Source of the DNA: Gammaproteobacteria bacterium
GTDB taxonomy: Bacteria > Pseudomonadota > Gammaproteobacteria > Steroidobacterales > JABDKV01
Direction: 5' to 3'
Assembly (NCBI GenBank): GCA_029862165.1
Contig: JAOTXU010000014.1
Span: forward strand, 1-64,000
Length of the DNA: 64,000 bases
The notes beneath the pieces are model-generated. The model saw only the letters and a list, made by a program, of their open reading frames with translations. It was not told the origin of the DNA and searched no databases. The translations under genes were made by a program, and so were the position numbers. Shown piece by piece: positions 45,198-52,580 of the stretch; the stretch's first letter is position 1, and every line of letters begins with the position of its first letter.

Positions 45198-46268
45198 TTA
45201 TGGTCCCCCAGCGATCAGTTCCTGATAGTCCGATATTTGCCGGTCGGTCAGGTTTTGCAAATCGGCGCGATTGCCGTTGCGAAAGCTCTCATACCACAAC
45301 GCTGACCATTCGAGTGTTGTGTCGACATCGAGTACTGCCCGAAAACCGAGCATCTCGGAAGCCTTGGTTGAATCGAGCTCAAGCCAGGCCGCCTCACGGC
45401 TGGGCTGCGCACCGGCGTCACGCCACTGCAGATCGGGCCAGTAGGACTGGAGTTTTGCGATCAGGGCACGCACCGACAGCGCTTGCTCGTGTGCCGGCCC
45501 GAAATTGAACGACTCGCCGCTGGCAAACGAGCCCTCATCCATACGCCTGGCAAGCAGCAGGTAGCCTGCCAGCGGTTCCAGCACGTGCTGCCACGGGCGC
45601 ACCGATTCAGGATTGCGAATTTGCAGCGCCTGGTCATTGACCCACGCACGATATGCATCCGGAACGATTCGATGGGCCGACCAGTCCCCGCCACCGACGA
45701 CGTTGCCGGCGCGGGCGGTCGCTATTGCCGGTAGCCGGTCGGAGAAAAACGAACGACAGTAGGCGCGCACACCCATTTCCGCGCAAGCCTTGGATGCGCT
45801 ATATGGGTCCGTTCCACCCAGCGGATCGTCTTCTACAAAGCGCGCGCCAGGGCGCTGGTTCTCGTAGACCTTGTCGGTGGTTACGATGACGACCGTTTTT
45901 ACAGTCGGCGCCTGACGCACCGCTTCGAGCACTTTCAGTGTGCCGATGACATTGGTATCGAAAGTGTCGATGGGGCTGGTGTACGACTCCAGCACAATCG
46001 ATTGGGCGGCGAGGTGAAAAACGATCTGCGCCTGGGAATTACGCAGCGCCTCGGTCAGTTGCGCCAGATCGCGGATATCGCCTGTTATGTGTGTCAGCCG
46101 CTGGCCTACGTCGAGCGCGGTAAAAAACGACGGCTGTGTCGGAATGTCGATCGAGTAACCGGTAATACTGGCACCGAGTTTTTCCAGCCAGTACGACAGC
46201 CAGGCTCCCTTGAATCCGGTATGCCCGGTAACGAAGACGTTCTTGCCGGAGTAGAAATCGGTCAGCAT
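45198..46268 (-). CDS. rfbG: CDP-glucose 4,6-dehydratase
   Basis: A 356-residue extended SDR with the RfbG signature FVTGHTGFKGAWLSYWL, IVFHLAAQSIVLESY, TTDKVYEN and the catalytic YSASKACAE. It converts CDP-glucose to CDP-4-keto-6-deoxyglucose. The ATG at 46268 starts MLTDFYSGKN; the track's extra 70 residues overlap rfbF. It follows rfbF by 13 bp in the same transcript. Confidence 0.93.
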   Translation of the reverse strand: MLTDFYSGKNVFVTGHTGFKGAWLSYWLEKLGASITGYSIDIPTQPSFFTALDVGQRLTHITGDIRDLAQLTEALRNSQAQIVFHLAAQSIVLESYTSPIDTFDTNVIGTLKVLEAVRQAPTVKTVVIVTTDKVYENQRPGARFVEDDPLGGTDPYSASKACAEMGVRAYCRSFFSDRLPAIATARAGNVVGGGDWSAHRIVPDAYRAWVNDQALQIRNPESVRPWQHVLEPLAGYLLLARRMDEGSFASGESFNFGPAHEQALSVRALIAKLQSYWPDLQWRDAGAQPSREAAWLELDSTKASEMLGFRAVLDVDTTLEWSALWYESFRNGNRADLQNLTDRQISDYQELIAGGP

Positions 46269-46281
46269 GAATCGGCCGCGT

Positions 46282-47079
46282 TCAAATCCAGGGTGGGTGT
46301 CCGGTTGCACACAGCTCTTCGAGCATATCGCGATCGCGAACGGTGTCCATGCATTGCCAGAAACCGTGGTGAGCATGCGCCGCCATTTGCCCGTCGGCGG
46401 CGATTCGCTCGAGCGCATCGCGCTCGAGATTCGTTGCGTCGTCGTCGATGTAATCGAACACACCGGGCTCCATGACAAAAAAACCGCCGTTTATCCACTG
46501 CCCCTGAGCATCCGTCAGAGTCTGAGTGAAGTCCGGTTTCTCGACAAACTTTTCGACTTCATGCGGCTGACCAGTGTTCAGACGTAATCCACCGAATCTG
46601 CTCAGCGGTCTGACCGCCGTTACCGTTACCAGCTTGCCGTGTGCGCGGTGCACTTTGAGCAGCTCAGCGAGATCGACATTCGCCACACCGTCGCCGTACG
46701 TCACCATAAAGGTATCGGCGGCCAACGTCTGTTTTAACCGCAACAGGCGCCCACCGGTCTGCGATGTCTGCCCGGTATCGACCAGCGCGACCTTCCAGTT
46801 CCTGCGATCCTGGCTTTGCGTCCGATAGCTGACATTTCCGGTGTCGAGATCGACTGTCGCGTCTGAGGTCATCGCGTAGTAGTTGAGGAAATATTCTTTG
46901 ACTTGTTCACCCTTGTAACCGAGCGCAAGGACAAAGTCGTTGTGGCCCTGCCGGCCGTAGATATCCAGGATGTGCCACAAAATCGGCTTGCCGCCTATGT
47001 ACACCATCGGCTTCGGGCGCTTGCCGGTCTCCTCCGCCAGCCGGGTGCCCAAACCGCCACACAAAATCACAGTTTTCAT
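46282..47079 (-). CDS. rfbF: Glucose-1-phosphate cytidylyltransferase
   Basis: A 265-residue nucleotidyltransferase: ILCGGLGTRLAEETGKRPKPMV, GGKPILWHILDIY, YGDGVANVDL and WINGGFFVMEPGVF. It makes CDP-glucose, the substrate of the adjacent RfbG. The pair defines the entry into CDP-deoxysugar synthesis. Confidence 0.95.
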   Translation of the reverse strand: MKTVILCGGLGTRLAEETGKRPKPMVYIGGKPILWHILDIYGRQGHNDFVLALGYKGEQVKEYFLNYYAMTSDATVDLDTGNVSYRTQSQDRRNWKVALVDTGQTSQTGGRLLRLKQTLAADTFMVTYGDGVANVDLAELLKVHRAHGKLVTVTAVRPLSRFGGLRLNTGQPHEVEKFVEKPDFTQTLTDAQGQWINGGFFVMEPGVFDYIDDDATNLERDALERIAADGQMAAHAHHGFWQCMDTVRDRDMLEELCATGHPPWI

Positions 47080-47175
47080 GCTGGCAATCTATTCCCGTCG
47101 CCGCGCAACTGCAATCCACCCAGCGCAACCGTCTCTGGCTGGTTCGAGCCGAATCGTCTAACATCGATCGCCGAC

Positions 47176-48132
47176 ATGGCCAAAAAAACCATATCCGTCT
47201 GCATTCCCGTTCTCAACGAAGCAAAGAATCTCGAGCACGCCGTAGCGCGTGTCGAGACACTGTTTGCGACCACCCTCTCAGACTACGCGCTTGAAATAAT
47301 CATTACTGACAACGCGTCGACCGATGACACCTGGGACGAGATCGGTCGCCTTGCGCAGTCGCGAAGTCATCTCAAGGGGTTCAGGTTCTCAAGAAATTTT
47401 GGCTACCAGAATTCCGTATTTTCCGCGTTGAGCCTGTCGACGGGCGATGCTGCCGTTGAGCTCGATGCCGATCTGGAGGATCCGCCGGAAGTGATCCGGG
47501 AATTTGTCGCCGAATGGGAAGCCGGACATGACGTTGTTTACGGTGTGCGCACTAAGCGCTACGCGCCATTCTTGTTGAAAACATTGATCGGCGGTTTTTA
47601 CTGGCTGCTGAATCGGGTGTCCGATATCGAGATCCCGCAGAACGCTGGTGATTTCCGATTGCTGGACAGAAAAGTCGTCGAGGTTTTGAAGAGCCTGCCG
47701 GAAAGCGGGCTGTATGTACGCGGGCTGGTCGGGTATCTCGGTTTCCGCCAAAAGGGGGTCGAATACGAACGCCAGCCGCGGGCCGACGGACTGAGCAAGT
47801 TCAGTTATCTTCGTTATGTGGGTCTGGCGCTGGACGCGGTGACCGCTTTTTCGAAGACGCCGTTGCGGCTGATTACGCTACTGGGTTTCGTTATTTTCGT
47901 TGTCGCTATGCTGATCGCACTGCGCCTGCTCTGGGTTTACCTGTTTCACGGTATTCAGGTGCAGGGCTTCATGACACTGGCCCTGCTGCTGCTCGTTTTG
48001 CATGGACTTACATTCATGGTACTCGGCGTCCTCGGTGAGTACCTCGGCCGGGTATTCGACCACAGCAAGCAACGCCCGAGAGCAATTATTGCAGAGGCTG
48101 TCAACGTCGCTGACTATCCACGAGTAATCTGA
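47176..48132 (+). CDS. GT2 family glycosyltransferase (GtrB/DPM1-like)
   Basis: A 318-residue protein with a GT-A domain (SVCIPVLNEAKNLEHAV, ITDNASTDDTWDEI, ELDADLEDPPEVI, NAGDFRLLDRKVVEVLKSLPE) and two C-terminal transmembrane helices (LLGFVIFVVAMLIALRLLW; FMTLALLLLVLHGLTFMVLG). This is the bactoprenol-phosphate sugar transferase pattern of GtrB. It would load a sugar onto undecaprenyl phosphate at the inner membrane. Divergent from rfbF; ends in a 32-bp convergent overlap with the SDR gene. The ATG at 47176 is chosen; the track's start lies antisense in rfbF. Confidence 0.9.
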   Translation: MAKKTISVCIPVLNEAKNLEHAVARVETLFATTLSDYALEIIITDNASTDDTWDEIGRLAQSRSHLKGFRFSRNFGYQNSVFSALSLSTGDAAVELDADLEDPPEVIREFVAEWEAGHDVVYGVRTKRYAPFLLKTLIGGFYWLLNRVSDIEIPQNAGDFRLLDRKVVEVLKSLPESGLYVRGLVGYLGFRQKGVEYERQPRADGLSKFSYLRYVGLALDAVTAFSKTPLRLITLLGFVIFVVAMLIALRLLWVYLFHGIQVQGFMTLALLLLVLHGLTFMVLGVLGEYLGRVFDHSKQRPRAIIAEAVNVADYPRVI

Positions 48133-49048
48133 GCCAGGCTTGTATCGGCCCGATCTGTCGGTCGGCCGCAGGCCCCAGTACCCAACGTGGGGCCGGCTCG
48201 AACGTTTGTTGCAGGTTTTCGTGTTCCGACCGCTGCAGCGCACCTGTTTGCAGCAGCTCCGGGCAGGCGAAGTGCTCGAAAACGGCCTCGGCCAGCTCGC
48301 GCAGTGTCAGCGGCCGGCCGTGACTCAAGGTTGCGATCGGGCCGAAAGTCCATTGGCATCGCAGCAGCGTGGCAAGCGAGTTGGCAACGGTCTCAACCGC
48401 GTGAAACTCTCTTAGTTGTTCGCCGGAAGACATGCGAAATGTAGTGTGCTCGCGCAACGCCTGTGCCATTTGGCCGAGGAACATGTGTGGCCGCGTCTGT
48501 CCACCATAGACAGTGTGCAACCGCAGGTGCAGAAGCTGTCCGCTCTTGTCGCCCCCTGCGCCGGTGTTGGTCGACATCCAGTCCGACAGTTTGCACTTGG
48601 AGGCCAGATAGGGGTTGGCGCGGGCCAGCGAGTTCAGCGCCTCCAGCGCCGAACCCAGTGTCAGAAAACGTACACACGGCGCAGTCGTATCCAGAAACGG
48701 CTCGATAATCTCACCCGGTAGCCGCACATTGGCATCGTCCAGAGTCTGGCGGTTTGCGCGCGGGTCGGTCTGACCGATCGCTATGACCACGGTCAGCCAC
48801 TGCGGCGAGCGCAATGTCGCTGTCAGGCTCCGAATCGTCCGGATGACCATTGCACCACTGCGTGTATCGAGCGCTATCGGCTTTTGCCCGATGTCATCGG
48901 AGTCCAGCCGCGCCAACAGCGCGGTGCCGATGTTGCCCCGGGAACCGACGACCAGCACCGGACCGGTCTGTGGAGCGGGCGCGGACTGAGCAAACCCGGA
49001 CGGAATGACGATAGCCGCACCTCGCCGTTTTCTATCGATGTCGCGCAT
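48101..49048 (-). CDS. SDR family sugar-nucleotide reductase/epimerase
   Basis: A 315-residue NAD-binding protein: GPVLVVGSRGNIGTALLARL near the N-terminus, then YLASKCKLSDWM as catalytic YxxxK, and HAVETVANSLATLL. It resembles CDP-abequose/paratose synthase-type reductases. Next to rfbFG it probably reduces or epimerises the 4-keto group of a CDP sugar. Exact product unknown. Confidence 0.75.
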   Translation of the reverse strand: MRDIDRKRRGAAIVIPSGFAQSAPAPQTGPVLVVGSRGNIGTALLARLDSDDIGQKPIALDTRSGAMVIRTIRSLTATLRSPQWLTVVIAIGQTDPRANRQTLDDANVRLPGEIIEPFLDTTAPCVRFLTLGSALEALNSLARANPYLASKCKLSDWMSTNTGAGGDKSGQLLHLRLHTVYGGQTRPHMFLGQMAQALREHTTFRMSSGEQLREFHAVETVANSLATLLRCQWTFGPIATLSHGRPLTLRELAEAVFEHFACPELLQTGALQRSEHENLQQTFEPAPRWVLGPAADRQIGPIQAWLRLLVDSQRR

Positions 49049-49223
49049 AGTATCGTCATCTCCCGATCGAGATGCGACATCTGGCGAATGATAAGTCCGA
49101 TCGTGTCCGTCTTATGCCACATTATTGATGCTAATATCGCCAAGCCGCGTCGAGACACCCTCCATCGCCCTGTAGGACCGTCTAATTTCTTTCTTAAACA
49201 ACATCTTACGTAACAACGTCGGG

Positions 49224-50381
49224 GTGCGCCTGGCTTGGGTACTCTGGGCGGTTTTTGCTGCTGTGGTGGTAATCGTCAAGTACGACGTGGCACCCACCCA
49301 CGGAAATGTGTTTCACAGTTATCGCGAAACCGGCCTGCGTTGGATCGCCGGGCTGGACTTGTACCCGGCCGAATTTATTTTCAATTATTTCCCGCCCTCG
49401 GCGGTATTTATGGTTCCGTGGACCTGGTTACCGTTCGAGATCGGCGGTGCTCTGTGGCGCGCCGTCAACATTGCGGTGTTTGCATTGGGTCTTTGGCATC
49501 TCAGTGCCGTTACAGCGTCGCCGAATTCGAGATCACAAGGACGTTCTACGTTTCCGATTGCAACCTTGTTCACCATCGCGCTGTGCTGGAGCGCTGCACG
49601 TTATGGGCAAATGACGTTGATGATGGCCGGTTTCATGATGCTGGCGGCGGCCGACGTTCAGCGTGGTGCCCTTTGGCGGGCGGCGATTTTTGGCGGCCTG
49701 GCAGTTGCGCTAAAGCCACACGCTATTGTGTTGTTGCTGGTACTGGTTGTCATATATCCGCGTCTGAGTTGGCGCGCATTGTTGGTCTGTACCGTTTTTG
49801 CACTGATTCCGTTCCTGTTTCAGGACCCAGGCTACGTGTGGGATCAGTACGCATCCATACCCGAAATGCTACGCACGCGAATGGGTCAAACCTGGCGGGT
49901 TTTTGCCCACATTTTCGGTATGTTCGAAAGTCTGGGGCTGGCTATCACGGATGCACAGAAGACGATCGTCCGATTGACCGCCGCGATTTTCGTATTGTTC
50001 CTGTGTTGGCAGACGAGATCCAATCGGTGTCCCGGCAGTGCATTTTTTCTGTATGCATTGTCGACTTGCTACATCCTTCTGATGGGCGCAGCCATCGAAC
50101 ACAATACTTATGCCATGATGGGCCCTGTCATCGGACTGCTTGCCGCCTGCACATGGATCGACCGGCGCATGCCGGTTTTTGTTCTGCTTTGCATTTTGAC
50201 GGCGATGACAGTGCTTAGCCATACGATCATGAAGGAATTCCCGTCATACCCGTTCCTGGCAATGCTCAAGCCGTTCGCGTGCACTATTCTGTTTTTGTTG
50301 CTGACGACGTTGGTGTGGAAGCCGCGTCTGGCAACCAAAGACAACAGCGGCACGGTTATTTACGATCAGAGTGTCACATAG
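49224..50381 (+). CDS. GT87 (DUF2029) membrane glycosyltransferase
   Basis: A 385-residue integral membrane protein of about 9-10 helices with the GT-C/GT87 pattern: DVAPTHGNVFHSYRETGLRWIAGLDLYP and FIFNYFPPSAVFMVPWTWLPFEIGGALWR, where the acidic residues of the first periplasmic loop would bind the lipid-linked donor. It likely transfers a polyprenyl-phosphate sugar to an outer-leaflet glycan acceptor. GTG start preceded by GGGG. Upstream of gtrA. Confidence 0.82.
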   Translation: MRLAWVLWAVFAAVVVIVKYDVAPTHGNVFHSYRETGLRWIAGLDLYPAEFIFNYFPPSAVFMVPWTWLPFEIGGALWRAVNIAVFALGLWHLSAVTASPNSRSQGRSTFPIATLFTIALCWSAARYGQMTLMMAGFMMLAAADVQRGALWRAAIFGGLAVALKPHAIVLLLVLVVIYPRLSWRALLVCTVFALIPFLFQDPGYVWDQYASIPEMLRTRMGQTWRVFAHIFGMFESLGLAITDAQKTIVRLTAAIFVLFLCWQTRSNRCPGSAFFLYALSTCYILLMGAAIEHNTYAMMGPVIGLLAACTWIDRRMPVFVLLCILTAMTVLSHTIMKEFPSYPFLAMLKPFACTILFLLLTTLVWKPRLATKDNSGTVIYDQSVT

Positions 50382-50447
50382 CCGGTCCGCGGGCACTGAG
50401 TTTTGCGGCGCGTAGTAACCGTTAGCCAATACGGCCATAATCGGCAA

Positions 50448-50837
50448 ATGGGTTTTTTCCAGTCGTTGATACGCTATCTGCTGGTGGGCGGCGCGCTCAC
50501 CGTAACGTATATATTGCTCACCATTGCGATCATTGAGTTGCTGCAATGGCCGGCCCTTTTATCGAGTATTAGCGCGTTCGCACTCAACCTGCCGATCTCA
50601 TACCTGGGCCATCGTTATGGCACCTTCCAGGCCGAGGGGTCGCACCGGCTGCAAGCCCGACGCTTTACACTGGCGATGACGGTTTCGTTCACCGTGTCGA
50701 CGATATCGATCGTCGTCATCGTCAACGTCATGAGTAAGCATTACGCGCTGGCGTTGCTGGCCACCGCCGTCCTCGTGCCGATGATCAACTTCGTCGTTCT
50801 CAAGCAATGGGTCTTCGCAAGCGACCGAGAATTCTGA
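50448..50837 (+). CDS. gtrA: GtrA family flippase-like protein
   Basis: A 129-residue protein with four transmembrane helices: FIRYLLVGG-type start (SLIRYLLVGGALTVTYILL), LNLPISYLGHRYGTF between helices 2 and 3, and a Lys/Arg-rich end with FVVLKQWVFA, the GtrA signature. It probably flips undecaprenyl-phosphate sugar made by the GT2 enzyme. The ATG at 50448 (MGFFQSL) is preferred over the track start 15 codons earlier. Confidence 0.9.
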   Translation: MGFFQSLIRYLLVGGALTVTYILLTIAIIELLQWPALLSSISAFALNLPISYLGHRYGTFQAEGSHRLQARRFTLAMTVSFTVSTISIVVIVNVMSKHYALALLATAVLVPMINFVVLKQWVFASDREF

Positions 50838-50906
50838 TCCGGAGCTGATCGCAGTCCTCAGACGCGAAACTTACGCCCGCGTGGTCGCGCGGCGGCGCAA
50901 AAAAGT

Positions 50907-51887
50907 TCAGACCGCGCCGATAATTTCAATCAGAGTTTGCTCGTCTACGTTACCGCCGCTCAGGATGACACCGACACGGCCATCGGTTTTTATTGCACCG
51001 GATAACAACGCTGCAACGCCAAGCGCCCCTGCCGGTTCTACAACTATTTTCATTCTTCGCAACAAGAAACGCACCGCGTCTTTGATGTCTTTTTCGCTGA
51101 CCGTGACCATGTCGGCGACATGCTTGAGCACGATCGGAAAGGTCCATTTCCCCAGCGAATGCGTGCGCACGCCGTCTGCTATCGTCGGCGGGTTGTGCAC
51201 TGTCTGCAGCTCACCGGTTTTGAAAGAGCGTGTGGCGTCGTCTGCCACTTCCGGTTCCACACCGATTACGCGGCACTCAGGCGCATGCCGGGTCGCAATC
51301 AATGCCGTTCCGCTTAACAGCCCGGCACCACCCGTGGGCACAAGGATCGTGTCCAGCGACTCACATTCGGCGATCAACTCGAACGCAGCCGTTCCCTGGC
51401 CGGCGATTACGTCGGGGTGATCGTACGGGGGGATAAGCGTCAGTTCGCGTTCTTTCGCCAGGCGATTACCAATCGCTTCGCGTGATTCACTGGCCGGATC
51501 GTAGAGTATCAACTCCGCACCGTAACCTATCGTCGCCTCGCGTTTTATCGTTGGCGCATTATTGGGCATCACAACTGTGATCGCGACGCCGAGTAGACCA
51601 CCGGCACAGGCCAGCGCTTGAGCATGATTCCCTGATGAATAACTGATCACACCACGACTGCGCTGCTCATAACTGAGCTTCGACAACGCATTGTATGCAC
51701 CACGAAACTTGAATGCACCTACGCGTTGCAGGTTTTCGCATTTGAGAAAGACGGACGCACCGCTAAGTTCATCGAGAGTGCGCGAACTCAAGACCGGTGT
51801 GAGGTGTGAGTTGCCACGCAAACGGGTTTCGGCCGCTTCGATTTCGTTGCAGAACCATTCCGTATCGATGACGGGTCCGTCACTCAT
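50907..51887 (-). CDS. Threonine/serine dehydratase-like PLP enzyme
   Basis: A 326-residue fold-type II PLP enzyme. The Schiff-base Lys is in KCENLQRVGAFKFRGAYNA; substrate/PLP phosphate motifs SSGNHAQALA and VPTGGAGLLSGTA follow. Similar to serine racemase/threonine dehydratase without a C-terminal regulatory ACT domain. It probably deaminates or racemises a hydroxy amino acid. ATG (51887) overlaps the stop of the VOC gene (ATGA). Confidence 0.88.
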   Translation of the reverse strand: MSDGPVIDTEWFCNEIEAAETRLRGNSHLTPVLSSRTLDELSGASVFLKCENLQRVGAFKFRGAYNALSKLSYEQRSRGVISYSSGNHAQALACAGGLLGVAITVVMPNNAPTIKREATIGYGAELILYDPASESREAIGNRLAKERELTLIPPYDHPDVIAGQGTAAFELIAECESLDTILVPTGGAGLLSGTALIATRHAPECRVIGVEPEVADDATRSFKTGELQTVHNPPTIADGVRTHSLGKWTFPIVLKHVADMVTVSEKDIKDAVRFLLRRMKIVVEPAGALGVAALLSGAIKTDGRVGVILSGGNVDEQTLIEIIGAV

Positions 51888-52261
51888 CGGTCTTCCAACC
51901 GCCACGGCGGGTGTTTGCGATTCTCACCTGCATGATAAAGACAAAGCGAGTTGCCATCCGGGTCGCTTAACCGCGCCTCGCGCCATAACCAGCGTTTATC
52001 TGCCGGCGGATCGTCGAACACGATGCCGGCCGCTTCGAGTTTCCGCACTTTTTCATCGAGCCGGTTACATTCAAAATAGATCAGGCTTTGCGAGGGTACA
52101 ACCACCGCCACTACGTGCAACGACAAAGTTGCCTGGCCCTGGGGCAATTCAAAGCGTGCATAGTGATCGCTGGCAACTATCTGGTGCAGCCCGAGCGATT
52201 TGTAGAACGCTACCGCGCGGGGCAGATCGGCAGTCGGCAGCGTAATCTGGTTCAGATCCAC
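51884..52261 (-). CDS. VOC family protein
   Basis: A 125-residue vicinal-oxygen-chelate (glyoxalase-like) protein: QITLPTADLPRAVAFYKSLGL, LSDPDGNSLCLYHAGE. The central Glu typical of metal binding is only partly recognisable, so activity is uncertain. GTG start; coupled to the downstream dehydratase gene by a 4-base overlap. Confidence 0.82.
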   Translation of the reverse strand: MDLNQITLPTADLPRAVAFYKSLGLHQIVASDHYARFELPQGQATLSLHVVAVVVPSQSLIYFECNRLDEKVRKLEAAGIVFDDPPADKRWLWREARLSDPDGNSLCLYHAGENRKHPPWRLEDR

Positions 52262-52402
52262 GACTCACTCGGTGAATACCTCAGTGAATCATAACTGTTT
52301 GCGTCAGCCGGCGGGACAAACAGGATCGATCCGCGCCAATCGGCGTGATTTGAATGAGTGCAAACCCGGGATCGAGAAAAACTCCGGTCCGGCCCCGTCG
52401 CA

Positions 52403-52522
52403 CTATGAGTCGGTGTCGGGCGGACCCGGATTGGGCTTATCGATCGGCCCCGGTTTTGGTTCAGGCGGCGGCTGTGGAATGGGTGCGTCAGGATCAGTAT
52501 CCGGAGGCCGTGGTGGAAACAT
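52403..52522 (-). CDS. Putative small proline-rich protein
   Basis: A 39-codon ORF below the track threshold. About 40% of residues are Pro, with alternating Asp/Glu/Lys (PPPEPKPGP, PPDTDS at the end). AGGAGG lies 17 bases upstream of the ATG; an ATT codon sits at the ideal 8-base distance in the same frame. The opposite strand has a Gly-rich mirror ORF, so a coding bias alone is not proof. It would be unstructured; function unknown. Confidence 0.35.
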   Translation of the reverse strand: MFPPRPPDTDPDAPIPQPPPEPKPGPIDKPNPGPPDTDS

Positions 52523-52580
52523 AATGAGAATAGTTAAAACCTCCTGCTTGGTACCTGAGAATTAGTTTCTGCGACCCCCA

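Noticed and set aside
45146-45508. 120-aa plus-strand ORF with GGGGAGG some distance upstream
   Set aside because: Mostly antisense to rfbG, which is clearly real; composition is basic and atypical.
52272-52565. 97-aa Gly-rich ORF on the plus strand
   Set aside because: It is the antisense mirror of the Pro-rich minus-strand ORF; the Gly-rich composition follows from that, and its start has no ribosome site.
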